Assembly (NCBI RefSeq): GCF_043555865.1
Contig: NZ_JBIGHY010000004.1
Coordinates: 1 to 64,000 of the forward strand
Origin: Pelomonas dachongensis
Lineage (GTDB): Bacteria > Pseudomonadota > Gammaproteobacteria > Burkholderiales > Burkholderiaceae_C
Length of the DNA stretch: 64,000 bases
Direction of reading: 5' to 3'
A program made the translations under genes and the position numbers. Positions 14,609-24,497 of the stretch are shown here, one piece after another; the first letter of the stretch is position 1; every line of letters starts with the position of its first letter. The notes below the pieces were generated by a model. It did not search any database, was not told where the DNA came from, and saw nothing but the letters and a program-made list of their open reading frames with translations.

Positions 14609-16605
14609 ACGACGCTGCCGAACAAGACAAGTCCCTGACACCTGCCGCCGACGGCGAGGCGACCGCCGCACCCAAGCGTCGTCGCACGACGGCCAAGGTG
14701 GCTGCCCCTGACGCCGTGCCCGCTGCCGTGGAGGGCGCGCCGGAAGCGCCGGTCCCCGCGGCCAAGCGCACGCGACGCAAGGCGGCTGATGTGGAGGGCG
14801 AAGCCGCGGCGCTGCCGTTGGAGCCGGCCGACGACTCCGCCGAAGGGCCGGCGCCGGCACGCAAGCGTGCGCCGCGCAAGGCCGCTGTCTCGGCTGCCGA
14901 GGGGCAACCGGAGACCGCTGCGGCGCCCGTCACGCTGCCGCTGTTCACGTTGGGCGACGACGCGGCGGACGGCCGCAGCGCGCCCGGTGACGCTGCCGGA
15001 AGGGCAGAAGCGGCAGGTGGGGCTGAAGGCGCCGAAGCGGCTGAAGGCGCTGAAGGCGCTGAAGGCGTCCAGGGTGAGGGTGAGGGTGAGGACGGCGAAC
15101 GTGGTGGACGTGGCCGCAACCGCCGGCGCAACCGCAAGGAGCGCGGCGAGCGTCAGGTAGGCGAGGCGCAGGGCGGCAGCGAGCCTGCGGGCCCGGTGCT
15201 GGCACCCGAACTGGTCGAGGCCGCCGGTGCGCGCTTCGCCGACGTGCTGTCCGGCAACCTGGATGTGGAATCGGAAGGCCCGGCGGATGCGCCGCCGACG
15301 CTGCGCCCCGAGTCCGATGACGAGGGCGGTGCGGTCGACGGCGAAGGCAAGCGTGTGCTGGCCGCCGAGGCCGACGCGCCCAAGCTGCAGAAGGTGCTGG
15401 CGCAGGCCGGGATCGGCTCGCGCCGTGACATTGAGGAATGGATTGCCGAAGGCAAGATCGAGGTGAATGGCGAGGTGGCCCACGTGGGCCAGCGCATCTC
15501 GTTCGGCGACCGCGTGCGCGTCAACGGCAAGGATGTGCGCGTGCGCATCTCGCCGCCCAACCCGCGCATCCTGGCCTACCACAAGCCCACTGGCGAGGTG
15601 TCCACGTTCAACGATCCCGAGGGGCGGCCAACCGTGTTCCGCTCGCTGCCGCGTGTGCAAGGCCAGAAGTGGCAGTCCGTTGGTCGCCTGGACATCAACA
15701 CCGAAGGCCTGCTGCTGTTCACGAACTCTGGCGAACTGGCCAATCAGCTGATGCACCCGCGCTTCGGTGTCGAGCGCGAGTACGCGGCCCGCGTGCTGGG
15801 CTCGCTGAGCGACGAACAGCGCAGCAGGCTGCTGGAAGGCGTCAGCGTCGAGGGCCAGACCGCGTCGTTCAAGAGCATTGAGGACGGCGGCGGCGAAGGC
15901 GCCAACCGCTGGTACCGCGTGGTCATCACGGAAGGCCGCAACCGCGAGGTGCGCAAGCTGTTCGAGGCGGTTGGCATGGTCGTCAGCCGGCTGATCCGCA
16001 TCCGCTACGGCACCGTGGTGCTGCCGCGCGGCCTGAAGCGCGGCGTCTGGGTGGAACTGGGCGACGACGATGTGCGCATCATCCGCCGCCTCGCCGGCCA
16101 TGGCTCTCACAACGGCCAGCCGCAGCAACAGCCGGCCGCGCTGCAGCAGCAGGACAGGAAGGACCGCAACAAGCGTCGCTCCGACGACCGCCACGGCGGC
16201 GTGGGGCCGCGCCCGAGCCGGCCGCCGGAGCCGCAGCAGCCGCGCCCGCCGCGCGAGGAGCGGGTGCAACGCCGGGATGACGACGAGGAGGACGATGGCT
16301 TCATTCCCGCCTACGTCAATCCGCTGGAGCAGACCTTCGACCGTCGCCATGCGACCGGTGGCAAGCGCGGCATTCCGCAGGGCTTCGGCGCTGGCGGCAG
16401 CCAGCAGAACCACCCGCAAAAGCCCGGCAAGAAGCAGCCGGGTGGCCAGCGCGAGCCGGATCCGATGCAGACCTCCGTGGGCTACATCGGCGGCGACGCC
16501 TTCCTGCGCCGCGGCGGCGGTGGTGGAGGTGGAGGTGGCGGCCGCGGCGGCAAGGGCGGTGGCGGCGGTGGTCGCTCCGGCGGCGGCTTTGGAGGCCGGC
16601 GTTGA
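14605..16605 (+). CDS. rluB: 23S rRNA pseudouridine synthase RluB with long low-complexity extensions
   Basis: A 666-residue RsuA-family pseudouridine synthase; E. coli RluB is 291. The conserved core begins near residue 256 with an S4 domain (LQKVLAQAGIGSRRDIEEW), and the catalytic aspartate is D363 in GRLDINTEG. The core would modify U2605 of 23S rRNA by analogy. Residues 1-255 are Ala/Glu/Lys/Arg-rich and include tandem AEG and GE repeats. Residues after about 510 are Gln/Arg/Pro-rich and end in a glycine tract with a GGR-type basic tail. Such tails may bind RNA. The start overlaps the scpB stop. Confidence 0.92.
   Translation: MNDAAEQDKSLTPAADGEATAAPKRRRTTAKVAAPDAVPAAVEGAPEAPVPAAKRTRRKAADVEGEAAALPLEPADDSAEGPAPARKRAPRKAAVSAAEGQPETAAAPVTLPLFTLGDDAADGRSAPGDAAGRAEAAGGAEGAEAAEGAEGAEGVQGEGEGEDGERGGRGRNRRRNRKERGERQVGEAQGGSEPAGPVLAPELVEAAGARFADVLSGNLDVESEGPADAPPTLRPESDDEGGAVDGEGKRVLAAEADAPKLQKVLAQAGIGSRRDIEEWIAEGKIEVNGEVAHVGQRISFGDRVRVNGKDVRVRISPPNPRILAYHKPTGEVSTFNDPEGRPTVFRSLPRVQGQKWQSVGRLDINTEGLLLFTNSGELANQLMHPRFGVEREYAARVLGSLSDEQRSRLLEGVSVEGQTASFKSIEDGGGEGANRWYRVVITEGRNREVRKLFEAVGMVVSRLIRIRYGTVVLPRGLKRGVWVELGDDDVRIIRRLAGHGSHNGQPQQQPAALQQQDRKDRNKRRSDDRHGGVGPRPSRPPEPQQPRPPREERVQRRDDDEEDDGFIPAYVNPLEQTFDRRHATGGKRGIPQGFGAGGSQQNHPQKPGKKQPGGQREPDPMQTSVGYIGGDAFLRRGGGGGGGGGGRGGKGGGGGGRSGGGFGGRR
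15023..15090 (+). repeat. Tandem 9-bp and 6-bp repeats inside rluB
   Basis: Five 9-base units based on CTGAAGGCG run from 15023 to 15067 (the second unit diverged), then three exact GGTGAG hexamers from 15073 to 15090. Both stay in frame and encode Ala-Glu-Gly and Gly-Glu repeats. They are candidate slippage sites that change protein length without a frameshift. Confidence 0.85.
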
Positions 16606-16647
16606 CTTCCGGGCGGATGGCCCGTCACTAGGGTCATCCCTGCCCGC

Positions 16648-16653
16648 TACAAT
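16648..16653 (+). promoter_or_regulatory. -10 box of ndk
   Basis: TACAAT located 38 bases before the ndk ATG, giving a leader of about 30 bases with an AGGAG Shine-Dalgarno. No clear -35 hexamer is visible. The same TACAAT hexamer precedes several other genes in this window. Confidence 0.5.
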
Positions 16654-16691
16654 CGCAGGCTTTGTCCAATACAGCCCTTCAGGAGAACTCA

Positions 16692-17120
16692 ATGGCGATC
16701 GAAACCACCCTGTCCATCATCAAGCCCGATGCCGTGGCGAAGAACGTCATCGGCCAGATCTACGCCCGCTTCGAAGCGGCCGGCCTGAAGGTCGTGGCCG
16801 CCAAAATGGTGCACCTGTCGCGCGTCGAAGCCGAGCAGTTCTACGCCGTCCACAAGGCCCGTCCGTTCTTCAACGACCTGGTCAACTTCATGGTCAGCGG
16901 CCCGGTGATGATCCAGGCGCTGCAAGGCGAAGGCGCCATCCTGAAGAACCGTGACCTGATGGGCGCGACCGATCCGAAGAAGGCCGAGAAGGGCACCATC
17001 CGCGCCGACTTCGCCGACAGCATCGACGCCAACGCCGTGCACGGCTCCGACGCTGCCGAGACGGCCGCCGTCGAAGTGGCGTTCTTCTTCCCCGGCATGA
17101 ACGTCTACGCCGGCCGTTAA
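16692..17120 (+). CDS. ndk: Nucleoside diphosphate kinase
   Basis: A 142-residue enzyme that transfers the gamma phosphate among nucleoside triphosphates through a phosphohistidine. The catalytic histidine is H117 in NAVHGSD, and the N-terminal ETTLSIIKPDAV is the family start. ATG 16692 is chosen, with AGGAG 8 bases upstream; the frame is open for 30 bases more but without conservation. It heads the run ndk-rlmN-pilF-rodZ-ispG-hisS, which is also the order in other Burkholderiales. Confidence 0.98.
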   Translation: MAIETTLSIIKPDAVAKNVIGQIYARFEAAGLKVVAAKMVHLSRVEAEQFYAVHKARPFFNDLVNFMVSGPVMIQALQGEGAILKNRDLMGATDPKKAEKGTIRADFADSIDANAVHGSDAAETAAVEVAFFFPGMNVYAGR

Positions 17121-17124
17121 GAAA

Positions 17125-17146
17125 CCCCAACGGGGTCGGTGACCCC
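17125..17146 (+). promoter_or_regulatory. Alternative hairpins between ndk and rlmN
   Basis: GGGG at 17132-17135 can pair back with CCCC at 17125-17128 (loop AAC), or, with TC, forward with GACCCC at 17141-17146 (loop GGT). The two hairpins exclude each other and lie just after the ndk stop and before the rlmN Shine-Dalgarno (17153-17156). There is no T run, so simple termination is unlikely. Confidence 0.35.
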
Positions 17147-17162
17147 GGCCCGGGAGCTCGCC

Positions 17163-18272
17163 ATGGATGCGGTCAACCTGCTCGGATTCGATCTGCAAGG
17201 GCTGGCCGCCTACTGCGAGCAACTGGGCGAAAAGAAATTCCGTGCGACCCAGCTGTTCCGCTGGATCCACCAGAAGGGCGCGTCGGACTTCGAGCAGATG
17301 TCCGACCTTGCCAAGTCCCTTCGAGACAAGCTCAAGGGGCGCGCCCAGATCACCGCGTTGCCGGTGATCTCGGAGCATGTGTCGACCGATGGCACCATCA
17401 AGTGGCTGTTCGACGTCGGCGCCGGCAATGCGGTCGAGGCTGTCTTCATTCCCGAGGACGACCGCGGCACGCTGTGCATTTCCAGCCAGGCCGGTTGCGC
17501 GGTGGGCTGCCGCTTTTGCTCCACCGGCCACCAGGGCTTCAGCCGCAACCTGACGACGGCCGAGATCACGGCCCAGCTGTGGTTCGCCGAGCACAACCTG
17601 CGTCAACGGCAGGGCACGACCGAACGCGTCATCTCGAACGTCGTGATGATGGGGATGGGCGAGCCGCTGCAGAACTACGACCAGCTCGTGCCGTCGTTGA
17701 AGACCATGCTGGATGACCATGGCTACGGCCTGAGCCGCCGCCGCGTGACGGTGTCGACCTCGGGCGTCGTACCCATGATCGACCGGCTGCGCGAGGACTG
17801 CCCCGTTGCGCTGGCCGTCAGTCTGCATGCACCGACGGACCCCCTGCGCGACCAGCTCGTGCCGCTGAACAAGAAGTACCTCATCGCCGAGTTGCTTGAC
17901 GCCTGCAACCGCTATCTGGAGAGGGCGCCGCGCGACTTCATCACCTTCGAGTACTGCATGCTGCACGAGGTGAACGACGCGCCGGAGCAGGCGCGCGAGC
18001 TGGTCCGGCTGCTGAAGGGCCAGGTGAATTGCAAGATCAACCTGATCCCGTTCAACCCGTTCCCGGCGTCCGGCCTGATCCGCAGCACCAACGCGCGCGT
18101 GCAGGCCTTTGCCGATGTGCTGATCCAGTCCGGCATCGTGACGACCGTGCGCAAGACGCGCGGCGATGACATCGACGCCGCGTGCGGCCAGCTGGCGGGC
18201 GAGGTGCAGGACCGCACCCGCGCGCATATCCGCATGGTCAGAGCCCCCGTGACGGTGGCCAAATCCACCTGA
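17163..18272 (+). CDS. rlmN: Dual-specificity RNA methyltransferase RlmN
   Basis: A 369-residue radical SAM enzyme that adds a C2 methyl group to A2503 of 23S rRNA and A37 of some tRNAs. The cluster motif is C112-x3-C116-x2-C119 in GCAVGCRFCSTG; MGMGEPLQNYD is the SAM-side block; the C-terminal catalytic cysteine is C341 (AACGQL). ATG 17163 is preferred over the in-frame GTG at 17139 because GGAG lies 6 bases before it and the protein then begins with the conserved NLLGFDLQGL. Confidence 0.96.
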   Translation: MDAVNLLGFDLQGLAAYCEQLGEKKFRATQLFRWIHQKGASDFEQMSDLAKSLRDKLKGRAQITALPVISEHVSTDGTIKWLFDVGAGNAVEAVFIPEDDRGTLCISSQAGCAVGCRFCSTGHQGFSRNLTTAEITAQLWFAEHNLRQRQGTTERVISNVVMMGMGEPLQNYDQLVPSLKTMLDDHGYGLSRRRVTVSTSGVVPMIDRLREDCPVALAVSLHAPTDPLRDQLVPLNKKYLIAELLDACNRYLERAPRDFITFEYCMLHEVNDAPEQARELVRLLKGQVNCKINLIPFNPFPASGLIRSTNARVQAFADVLIQSGIVTTVRKTRGDDIDAACGQLAGEVQDRTRAHIRMVRAPVTVAKST

Positions 18273-18300
18273 CGCCCTGGTGGCTACCTTCGAGGATTCG

Positions 18301-19083
18301 ATGAAGCGACTGTTGCCCCTCCTGCTGTCCGCACTGCTCGCGGGCTGCGCCACCACCGGCACCGCCCCCACCGCGGACCGCGAGATCAAGACCGACTCCG
18401 ACCAGACCGATGCCGACCGCCGCGCGGCCATCCGGCTCGAACTGGCCCAGGGCTATTTCTCGCGCGGGCAGTTCTCCACCGCGCTGGACGAGCTGAAGCT
18501 CGCGCAGCAGGCCAAGCCCGAGATGCGCGAGGCCGTCAACCTGCGCGGCCTCATCTACGCGGCCATGGGCGATCACCAGCTGGCCGAGGACAGCTTCCGC
18601 CGCGCGCTGGCGGCCTACCCGGGCGACCCCGACACGCTGCACAACTACGGTTGGTTCCTGTGCCAGCGCCAGCGCTGGGAGGCGGCGGATTCGCTGTTTG
18701 ATCAGGCGCTGGCCCAGCCCACCTACCGCGCACCGGCCCGCACGCTGCTGGCCAAGGGCGTCTGCGAAGCCCGCGCCGGCCGGCTGCTGGTGGCCGAGAA
18801 GACGCTGACGCGCGCCTTCGAGCTGGACCCGGCCAGCCCGGCGGTGGCGATCAACCTGTCCGAAGTGCTGTTCCGCAATGGCGAGCTGCAGCGCGCGCGC
18901 TTCTACGTGAAGCGCGTCAACGACCAGCCCGAGTTGCTGAACGCCCAGAGCCAGTGGCTGCAGCTGCGCATCGAGCGCAAGCTGGGCAACACGGCTGCGG
19001 TGGACGATCTGGCCCAGCACCTGCGCCGCAAGTTCCCGCAGGCGCCCGAGACGCAGGCGCTGGACGCCGGCCGCTACGACTGA
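18301..19083 (+). CDS. pilF: Type IV pilus biogenesis/stability lipoprotein PilF/PilW
   Basis: A 260-residue lipoprotein: signal MKRLLPLLLSALLAGC with Cys16 acylated, then six or so tetratricopeptide repeats (AQGYFSRGQFSTALDELKLA, LRGLIYAAMGDHQLAEDSF, LHNYGWFLCQRQRWEAAD and later ones). PilF/PilW proteins help the PilQ secretin multimerise in the outer membrane. The name rests on the TPR lipoprotein architecture and on the position between rlmN and rodZ, which is where pilF lies in many proteobacteria. No other pilus gene is in the window. GAGGA lies 4 bases before the ATG. Confidence 0.88.
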   Translation: MKRLLPLLLSALLAGCATTGTAPTADREIKTDSDQTDADRRAAIRLELAQGYFSRGQFSTALDELKLAQQAKPEMREAVNLRGLIYAAMGDHQLAEDSFRRALAAYPGDPDTLHNYGWFLCQRQRWEAADSLFDQALAQPTYRAPARTLLAKGVCEARAGRLLVAEKTLTRAFELDPASPAVAINLSEVLFRNGELQRARFYVKRVNDQPELLNAQSQWLQLRIERKLGNTAAVDDLAQHLRRKFPQAPETQALDAGRYD

Positions 19084-19116
19084 AGGCCGCCACCGCGGCG
19101 ACGACAAGAAGAGACG

Positions 19117-20060
19117 ATGCAATCCATGTCCGAGGGATCAGCCAGCCAGCCCGTGACGGCCGGCGCCATGCTGAGGAACGCCCGCCAGCAGCGGGGCCTG
19201 CACATCGCCGCGCTGGCGGTGATGCTGAAGGTGCCGCAAGCCAAGTTGGAGTCGCTCGAAGGCGACCGTTACGACGAACTGCCTGACGCCACCTTCGCCC
19301 GCGCGCTGGCAACGGCGATGTGCCGCGCGCTCAAGGTCGACGCGGCGCCGGTGTTGGCCCTGCTGCCGCGCGTGAATTCCAGCGAGTTCGACGTGCGCCC
19401 GGGATTGAACCAGCCCTTCCGCGAGCGCGGCGGTGCTGTGGACGGCGGCATCTTGGCCCTGCTGGCGCGCCCGGTCGTCTGGGGTCCGGCCCTGCTGCTG
19501 CTGGCGGCTGCCGCGGTCTACTGGATCCCCGCTGGCTGGCTGCCCGCCGGCGATGCCGGCACGGCCACCGTCGCCGCGCCCGCGTTCCCTCCCGCCGTCA
19601 GCGGCGCAGCCAGCGCGCCGGCGGAGTTCGTCGCTGCACCCGCCGCGCAGCCCGCATCCGGGCTGGTGGCTGCTGCGGCGCCGGTGGCGCCGGCCTCTGC
19701 GCCAGCACCCGCATCGGTCCTGACGCCGGCATCCGCTGTAGCACCTGGGGTTGCGCCCGTCGCAACGCCAGGGGCAGCCCCCGCCGTCGTGGCCCAGCCT
19801 GCGCCGGCCCCGGTCGTGCCGGCGGCTCAGGCCTTGCGCATCAGCGCGACGTCGCAGACCTGGGTCGAGGTCGTCGACGCCCAGGGTCAGACCTTGCTGT
19901 CTCGCGTGCTGGGCGCAGGCGAGCAGCAGGTGTTTGGCGGCGCGGCGCCCTACAAGGTGCGGATCGGCAACGTCAGCGGCACGCGCATCGAATGGCGCGG
20001 CGCGGCGCTGGACCTGTCCGCCCGTTCCAAAGACAACATCGCCCGTCTGGAGTTGAATTG

Positions 20061-20061
<1 letters not shown>
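19117..20061 (+). CDS. rodZ: RodZ-like helix-turn-helix membrane protein
   Basis: A 314-residue protein with a cytoplasmic Xre-type helix-turn-helix (MLRNARQQRGLHIAALAV to LATAMCRAL, residues about 15-75), one membrane segment (WGPALLLLAAAAVYW, around 122-138), a long periplasmic Ala/Pro/Val linker and a C-terminal DUF4115-type beta domain (QTWVEVVDAQGQTLLSRVL). RodZ links MreB filaments to the rod-shape elongation machinery. ATG 19126 is an alternative start. The stop overlaps the ispG ATG, the usual rodZ-ispG arrangement. Confidence 0.9.
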
Positions 20062-21323
<1,262 letters not shown>

Positions 21324-21334
21324 ACCTGGATCCC

Positions 21335-22642
21335 ATGAGCGAGACCAAGAAAGTCCAGCCGCTGCAAGCGGTGAAGGGCATGAACGACATCCTGCCGCCG
21401 GAGTCGGCGCGCTGGGAGGCGTTGGAAGCGACGATGCGCAGCGTGCTGGCGCGCTACGGCTACCAGAATGTGCGCGTGCCCATCGTCGAGCCGACGGCGC
21501 TGTTCGTGCGCGGCATCGGCGAAGTGACGGACATCGTCGAGAAGGAGATGTACGCCTTCGAAGACCGCGCCGACAAGCACGGTCAGGCCGAGCACCTGGC
21601 GCTGCGTCCCGAGGGCACGGCCGGCGTCGTGCGCGCCATGATCGAGCACAGCTACCTGCGCGACAGCCCGCGCCGGCTCTACTACGTCGGCCCGATGTTC
21701 CGCCGCGAGAAGCCGCAGAAGGGCCGTTACCGCCAGTTCCATCAGATGGGCATCGAGGCGCTGGGCTTCGCCGGCCCGGACGTGGACGCCGAGGTCATCC
21801 TGCTGGCGCGCACGCTGTGGCGCGAGCTGGGCCTGAAGGAAGGCGAGGACGTCTCGCTGGAGATCAACTGCCTTGGCCAGCCGGACGAGCGCCGCGCTCA
21901 CCGCGAGGCGCTGATCGCCCATCTGGAGCAGCACCAGGACGTGCTGGACGAGGAAGCCAAGGCCCGCATGTACAGCAACCCGCTGCGCGTGCTGGACACC
22001 AAGAACCCGGCGATGCAGGCCATGGCCGAAGGCGCGCCGAAGCTGCTGGATTTTCTCGGTGAAGCCTCGCTGGCCCACTTCAACGGCGTGAAGGCGTTGC
22101 TGGATTCGGTCGGCCTGGCCTACCGCATCAACCCGCGCCTGGTGCGCGGGCTGGACTACTACAACCTGACCGTGTTCGAGTGGGTGACGACCAAGCTCGG
22201 CTCGCAAGGCACCGTCTGCGCCGGTGGCCGCTACGACGGCCTCGTCGAGCAACTGGGCGGCAAGCCCACGCCGGGCGTGGGCTTCGGTATGGGCCTGGAG
22301 CGCCTGCTGTTGCTGCTGGAGACGCTGAACCTGCAAGCGTCCACTGCCGCGCCCGACGTCTACGCCGTCGTGCCCGAGCCGGCCGACCTCCCGCGCATCC
22401 TGCCCACGCTGGAGGCGCTGCGCGCTGCCGGGGTCAAAGTGCAGATGCACGCCGGCGGCGGCTCGTTCAAGTCGCAGTTCAAGAAGGCGGACGGCTCTGG
22501 CGCCTGCTACGCGCTGGTCTTCGGCGGCGATGAGCTGGCGCGCGGCGAAGTGGCGGTGAAGCCGCTTCGTGACGGCGCCGAGCAAGTCACCCGCGCCCTA
22601 GCCGACGTGGCCGCCTGGGCCACCGAACTGCGCACCGCATAA
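21335..22642 (+). CDS. hisS: Histidine--tRNA ligase
   Basis: A 435-residue class II aminoacyl-tRNA synthetase. Motif 2 is in PMFRREKPQKGRYRQFHQ, the histidine-specific blocks are LVRGLDYYNLTVFEW and CAGGRYDGL, and motif 3 is GVGFGMGLERLLLLL. A C-terminal anticodon-binding domain follows from about residue 340. It charges tRNA-His with histidine. Start ATG 21335 lies 11 bases after the ispG stop. The paralogue hisZ, a non-synthetase regulator, is encoded at 29.8 kb. Confidence 0.98.
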   Translation: MSETKKVQPLQAVKGMNDILPPESARWEALEATMRSVLARYGYQNVRVPIVEPTALFVRGIGEVTDIVEKEMYAFEDRADKHGQAEHLALRPEGTAGVVRAMIEHSYLRDSPRRLYYVGPMFRREKPQKGRYRQFHQMGIEALGFAGPDVDAEVILLARTLWRELGLKEGEDVSLEINCLGQPDERRAHREALIAHLEQHQDVLDEEAKARMYSNPLRVLDTKNPAMQAMAEGAPKLLDFLGEASLAHFNGVKALLDSVGLAYRINPRLVRGLDYYNLTVFEWVTTKLGSQGTVCAGGRYDGLVEQLGGKPTPGVGFGMGLERLLLLLETLNLQASTAAPDVYAVVPEPADLPRILPTLEALRAAGVKVQMHAGGGSFKSQFKKADGSGACYALVFGGDELARGEVAVKPLRDGAEQVTRALADVAAWATELRTA

Positions 22643-22676
22643 TCCCGGGCCCTGCCCGCACAGCTGTCCTTTTTCC

Positions 22677-23345
22677 ATGGCATCCCATCTCGACCTCGAA
22701 GAACAAGAACAACTCGACCAGCTCAAGGCGTTCTGGAAGCGCTGGGGCGGCCTCATCACCTGGGTGATCACCGCCGTGCTGGCCGCGTACGCGGGCTGGC
22801 AGGGCTGGAACTGGTACCAGCGCGACCAGGCCGCCCAGGCCGGCGCGATGTACGCCGAGTTCGACCGCGCGCTCGCCGCGCAGGATGCCGACAAGGCCGC
22901 CGCCGCGGCGGGCGACCTGAAGGCGCGTTTCGGCGGCACCGGCTTCGCGGCCCAGGCCGGCCTGCAGGCTGCCAAGCTGCAGCTGGAGAAGGGCAAGACC
23001 GACGAGGCCAAGCAGAGCCTCGCCTGGGTCGCCGAACATGGCTCCGAGGCCTCCTACCGCGACCTGGCCCGCTTGCGCCTGGCCGGCCTGCAACTGGATT
23101 CCAAGGCCTACGACGAAGCCGGCAAGACGCTGGACGCGATCAAGTCCAAGGACTTTGAGGCGCTGGTGGCGGACCGCCGCGGTGACGCGCTGCTGCTGCA
23201 AGGCAAGCGCGACGAAGCCAAGGCGCAGTACCAGAAGTCGCTGGCCGGCCTGCCCAAGGAGCAGGACTACCGCCGCATCGTCGAGGCCAAGTTGTCGACG
23301 CTGGGTGTGCCCGCTGCCGTCGAAACCACCGGAGCCGCGCAATGA
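22677..23345 (+). CDS. yfgM: YfgM-family tetratricopeptide membrane protein
   Basis: A 222-residue protein: a cytoplasmic N terminus rich in Glu/Gln, one membrane anchor (GGLITWVITAVLAAYAGW, about 25-42) and a periplasmic TPR-like domain (FGGTGFAAQAGLQAAKLQLEKG region, then LLLQGKRDEAKAQYQKSLA). In E. coli YfgM associates with the SecYEG translocon and the chaperone PpiD. It lies between hisS and bamB as in E. coli, and its stop overlaps the bamB ATG (ATGA). Confidence 0.9.
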   Translation: MASHLDLEEQEQLDQLKAFWKRWGGLITWVITAVLAAYAGWQGWNWYQRDQAAQAGAMYAEFDRALAAQDADKAAAAAGDLKARFGGTGFAAQAGLQAAKLQLEKGKTDEAKQSLAWVAEHGSEASYRDLARLRLAGLQLDSKAYDEAGKTLDAIKSKDFEALVADRRGDALLLQGKRDEAKAQYQKSLAGLPKEQDYRRIVEAKLSTLGVPAAVETTGAAQ

Positions 23346-24487
23346 AGCGCCTTGTCCAGATCTCGCTGATCGCCCTGGCGGCGACGTCGCTGTCGGGCTG
23401 CTCCACGATCAGCTCGACGTGGAACTCCTGGTTTGGCGACGCCAAGACCCAGCCTGCAAAGCTGGAGACGCTGTCCGGTCCTGCGACCGGCCGCGTGGTC
23501 TGGAGCGGCAAGGGTGACGGCATCGCCTTCCCGCTCAGCGTCGCGACGCCGGGCGACAGCTTCGTGGTTGCCGGCAGCGACGGTTCCTTGCGCGCGCTGG
23601 CTGCGGCCGACGGTCGCGAGCTGTGGCGTGGCAATGCTGGCGGCAAGCTGCTGGCAGGCGTCGGCAGCGACGGCCGCTTCGCGGCGGTCGTCAACCGAGA
23701 CAACGAACTGGTGGTGCTGGACGCCGGCCGCGTGACTTGGAAGAAGGCCCTGCCGACCCCCGTCGTGGCTGCGCCGCTGGTGGCGGGCGAGCGCGTCTTC
23801 GCGCTGACGCTGGACCGCCAGGTCATCGCCTTCGATGCGCTGGACGGCCGCAAGATCTGGGAACTGCGCCGCCCCGGCGACCCGCTGACGTTGTCCAAGG
23901 CCGGCGTGCTGACGGCTTACAAGGACACGCTCATCGTGGGCCAGGGCTCGCGATTGGCGGGTGTCGATCCGCTGCTGGGCCAGCTGCGCTGGGAGGCCAG
24001 CATCGCCACGCCGCGCGGCACCAATGAGGTCGAGCGTCTGGCCGACCTGGTCGGCCCGGCGGTGCGCCAGGGTGAAGCGATCTGCGCACGCGCCTTCCAG
24101 TCGGCCGTGGGCTGCGTCAACGCCGAGCGCGGCAGCGCGCTGTGGAACCGTGTCGTGGGCGGCACCAACGGCATCGGCGCGGACGACCAGGTCGTCGTCG
24201 CCGGCGATGCATCGGACCGCCTGTCGGCCTGGAAGCTCGCCAATGGCGACCTGGCCTGGTCGGCCGACCAGTTCCAGCTGCGCAAGCTGTCGGTGCCGGT
24301 GGTCCTGAACAAGCAGGTGCTGATTGGCGACTACGAGGGCTACGTCCACCTGCTGGACCGTGATACCGGCAAGACCCGCTCGCGCCTGACCACCGATGGC
24401 TCGCCCGTTGTCGCGACGGCGCTGCTGGGCGATACCGCCTTGTTCGTCACCAAGGGTGGCGGGCTGTTCGCCATCAAGGCCGAGTGA
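23342..24487 (+). CDS. bamB: Outer membrane protein assembly factor BamB
   Basis: A 381-residue lipoprotein of the BAM complex. The signal peptide ends in SLSGC with Cys20 acylated. The mature part is an eight-bladed PQQ-type beta propeller, seen as repeats such as LRALAAADGRELWRGN, VIAFDALDGRKIWELR, DRLSAWKLANGDLAWS and YVHLLDRDTGKTRSR. BamB binds the BamA POTRA domains in the periplasm. The ATG overlaps the yfgM stop and der follows 10 bases later; yfgM-bamB-der is a very conserved trio. Confidence 0.96.
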   Translation: MKRLVQISLIALAATSLSGCSTISSTWNSWFGDAKTQPAKLETLSGPATGRVVWSGKGDGIAFPLSVATPGDSFVVAGSDGSLRALAAADGRELWRGNAGGKLLAGVGSDGRFAAVVNRDNELVVLDAGRVTWKKALPTPVVAAPLVAGERVFALTLDRQVIAFDALDGRKIWELRRPGDPLTLSKAGVLTAYKDTLIVGQGSRLAGVDPLLGQLRWEASIATPRGTNEVERLADLVGPAVRQGEAICARAFQSAVGCVNAERGSALWNRVVGGTNGIGADDQVVVAGDASDRLSAWKLANGDLAWSADQFQLRKLSVPVVLNKQVLIGDYEGYVHLLDRDTGKTRSRLTTDGSPVVATALLGDTALFVTKGGGLFAIKAE

Positions 24488-24497
24488 AACCGACGAA

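Noticed and set aside
14314..16692. 792-residue open frame on the minus strand
   Set aside because: Fully antisense to scpB/rluB; Ala/Arg/His-rich composition is typical of shadow frames in high-GC DNA.
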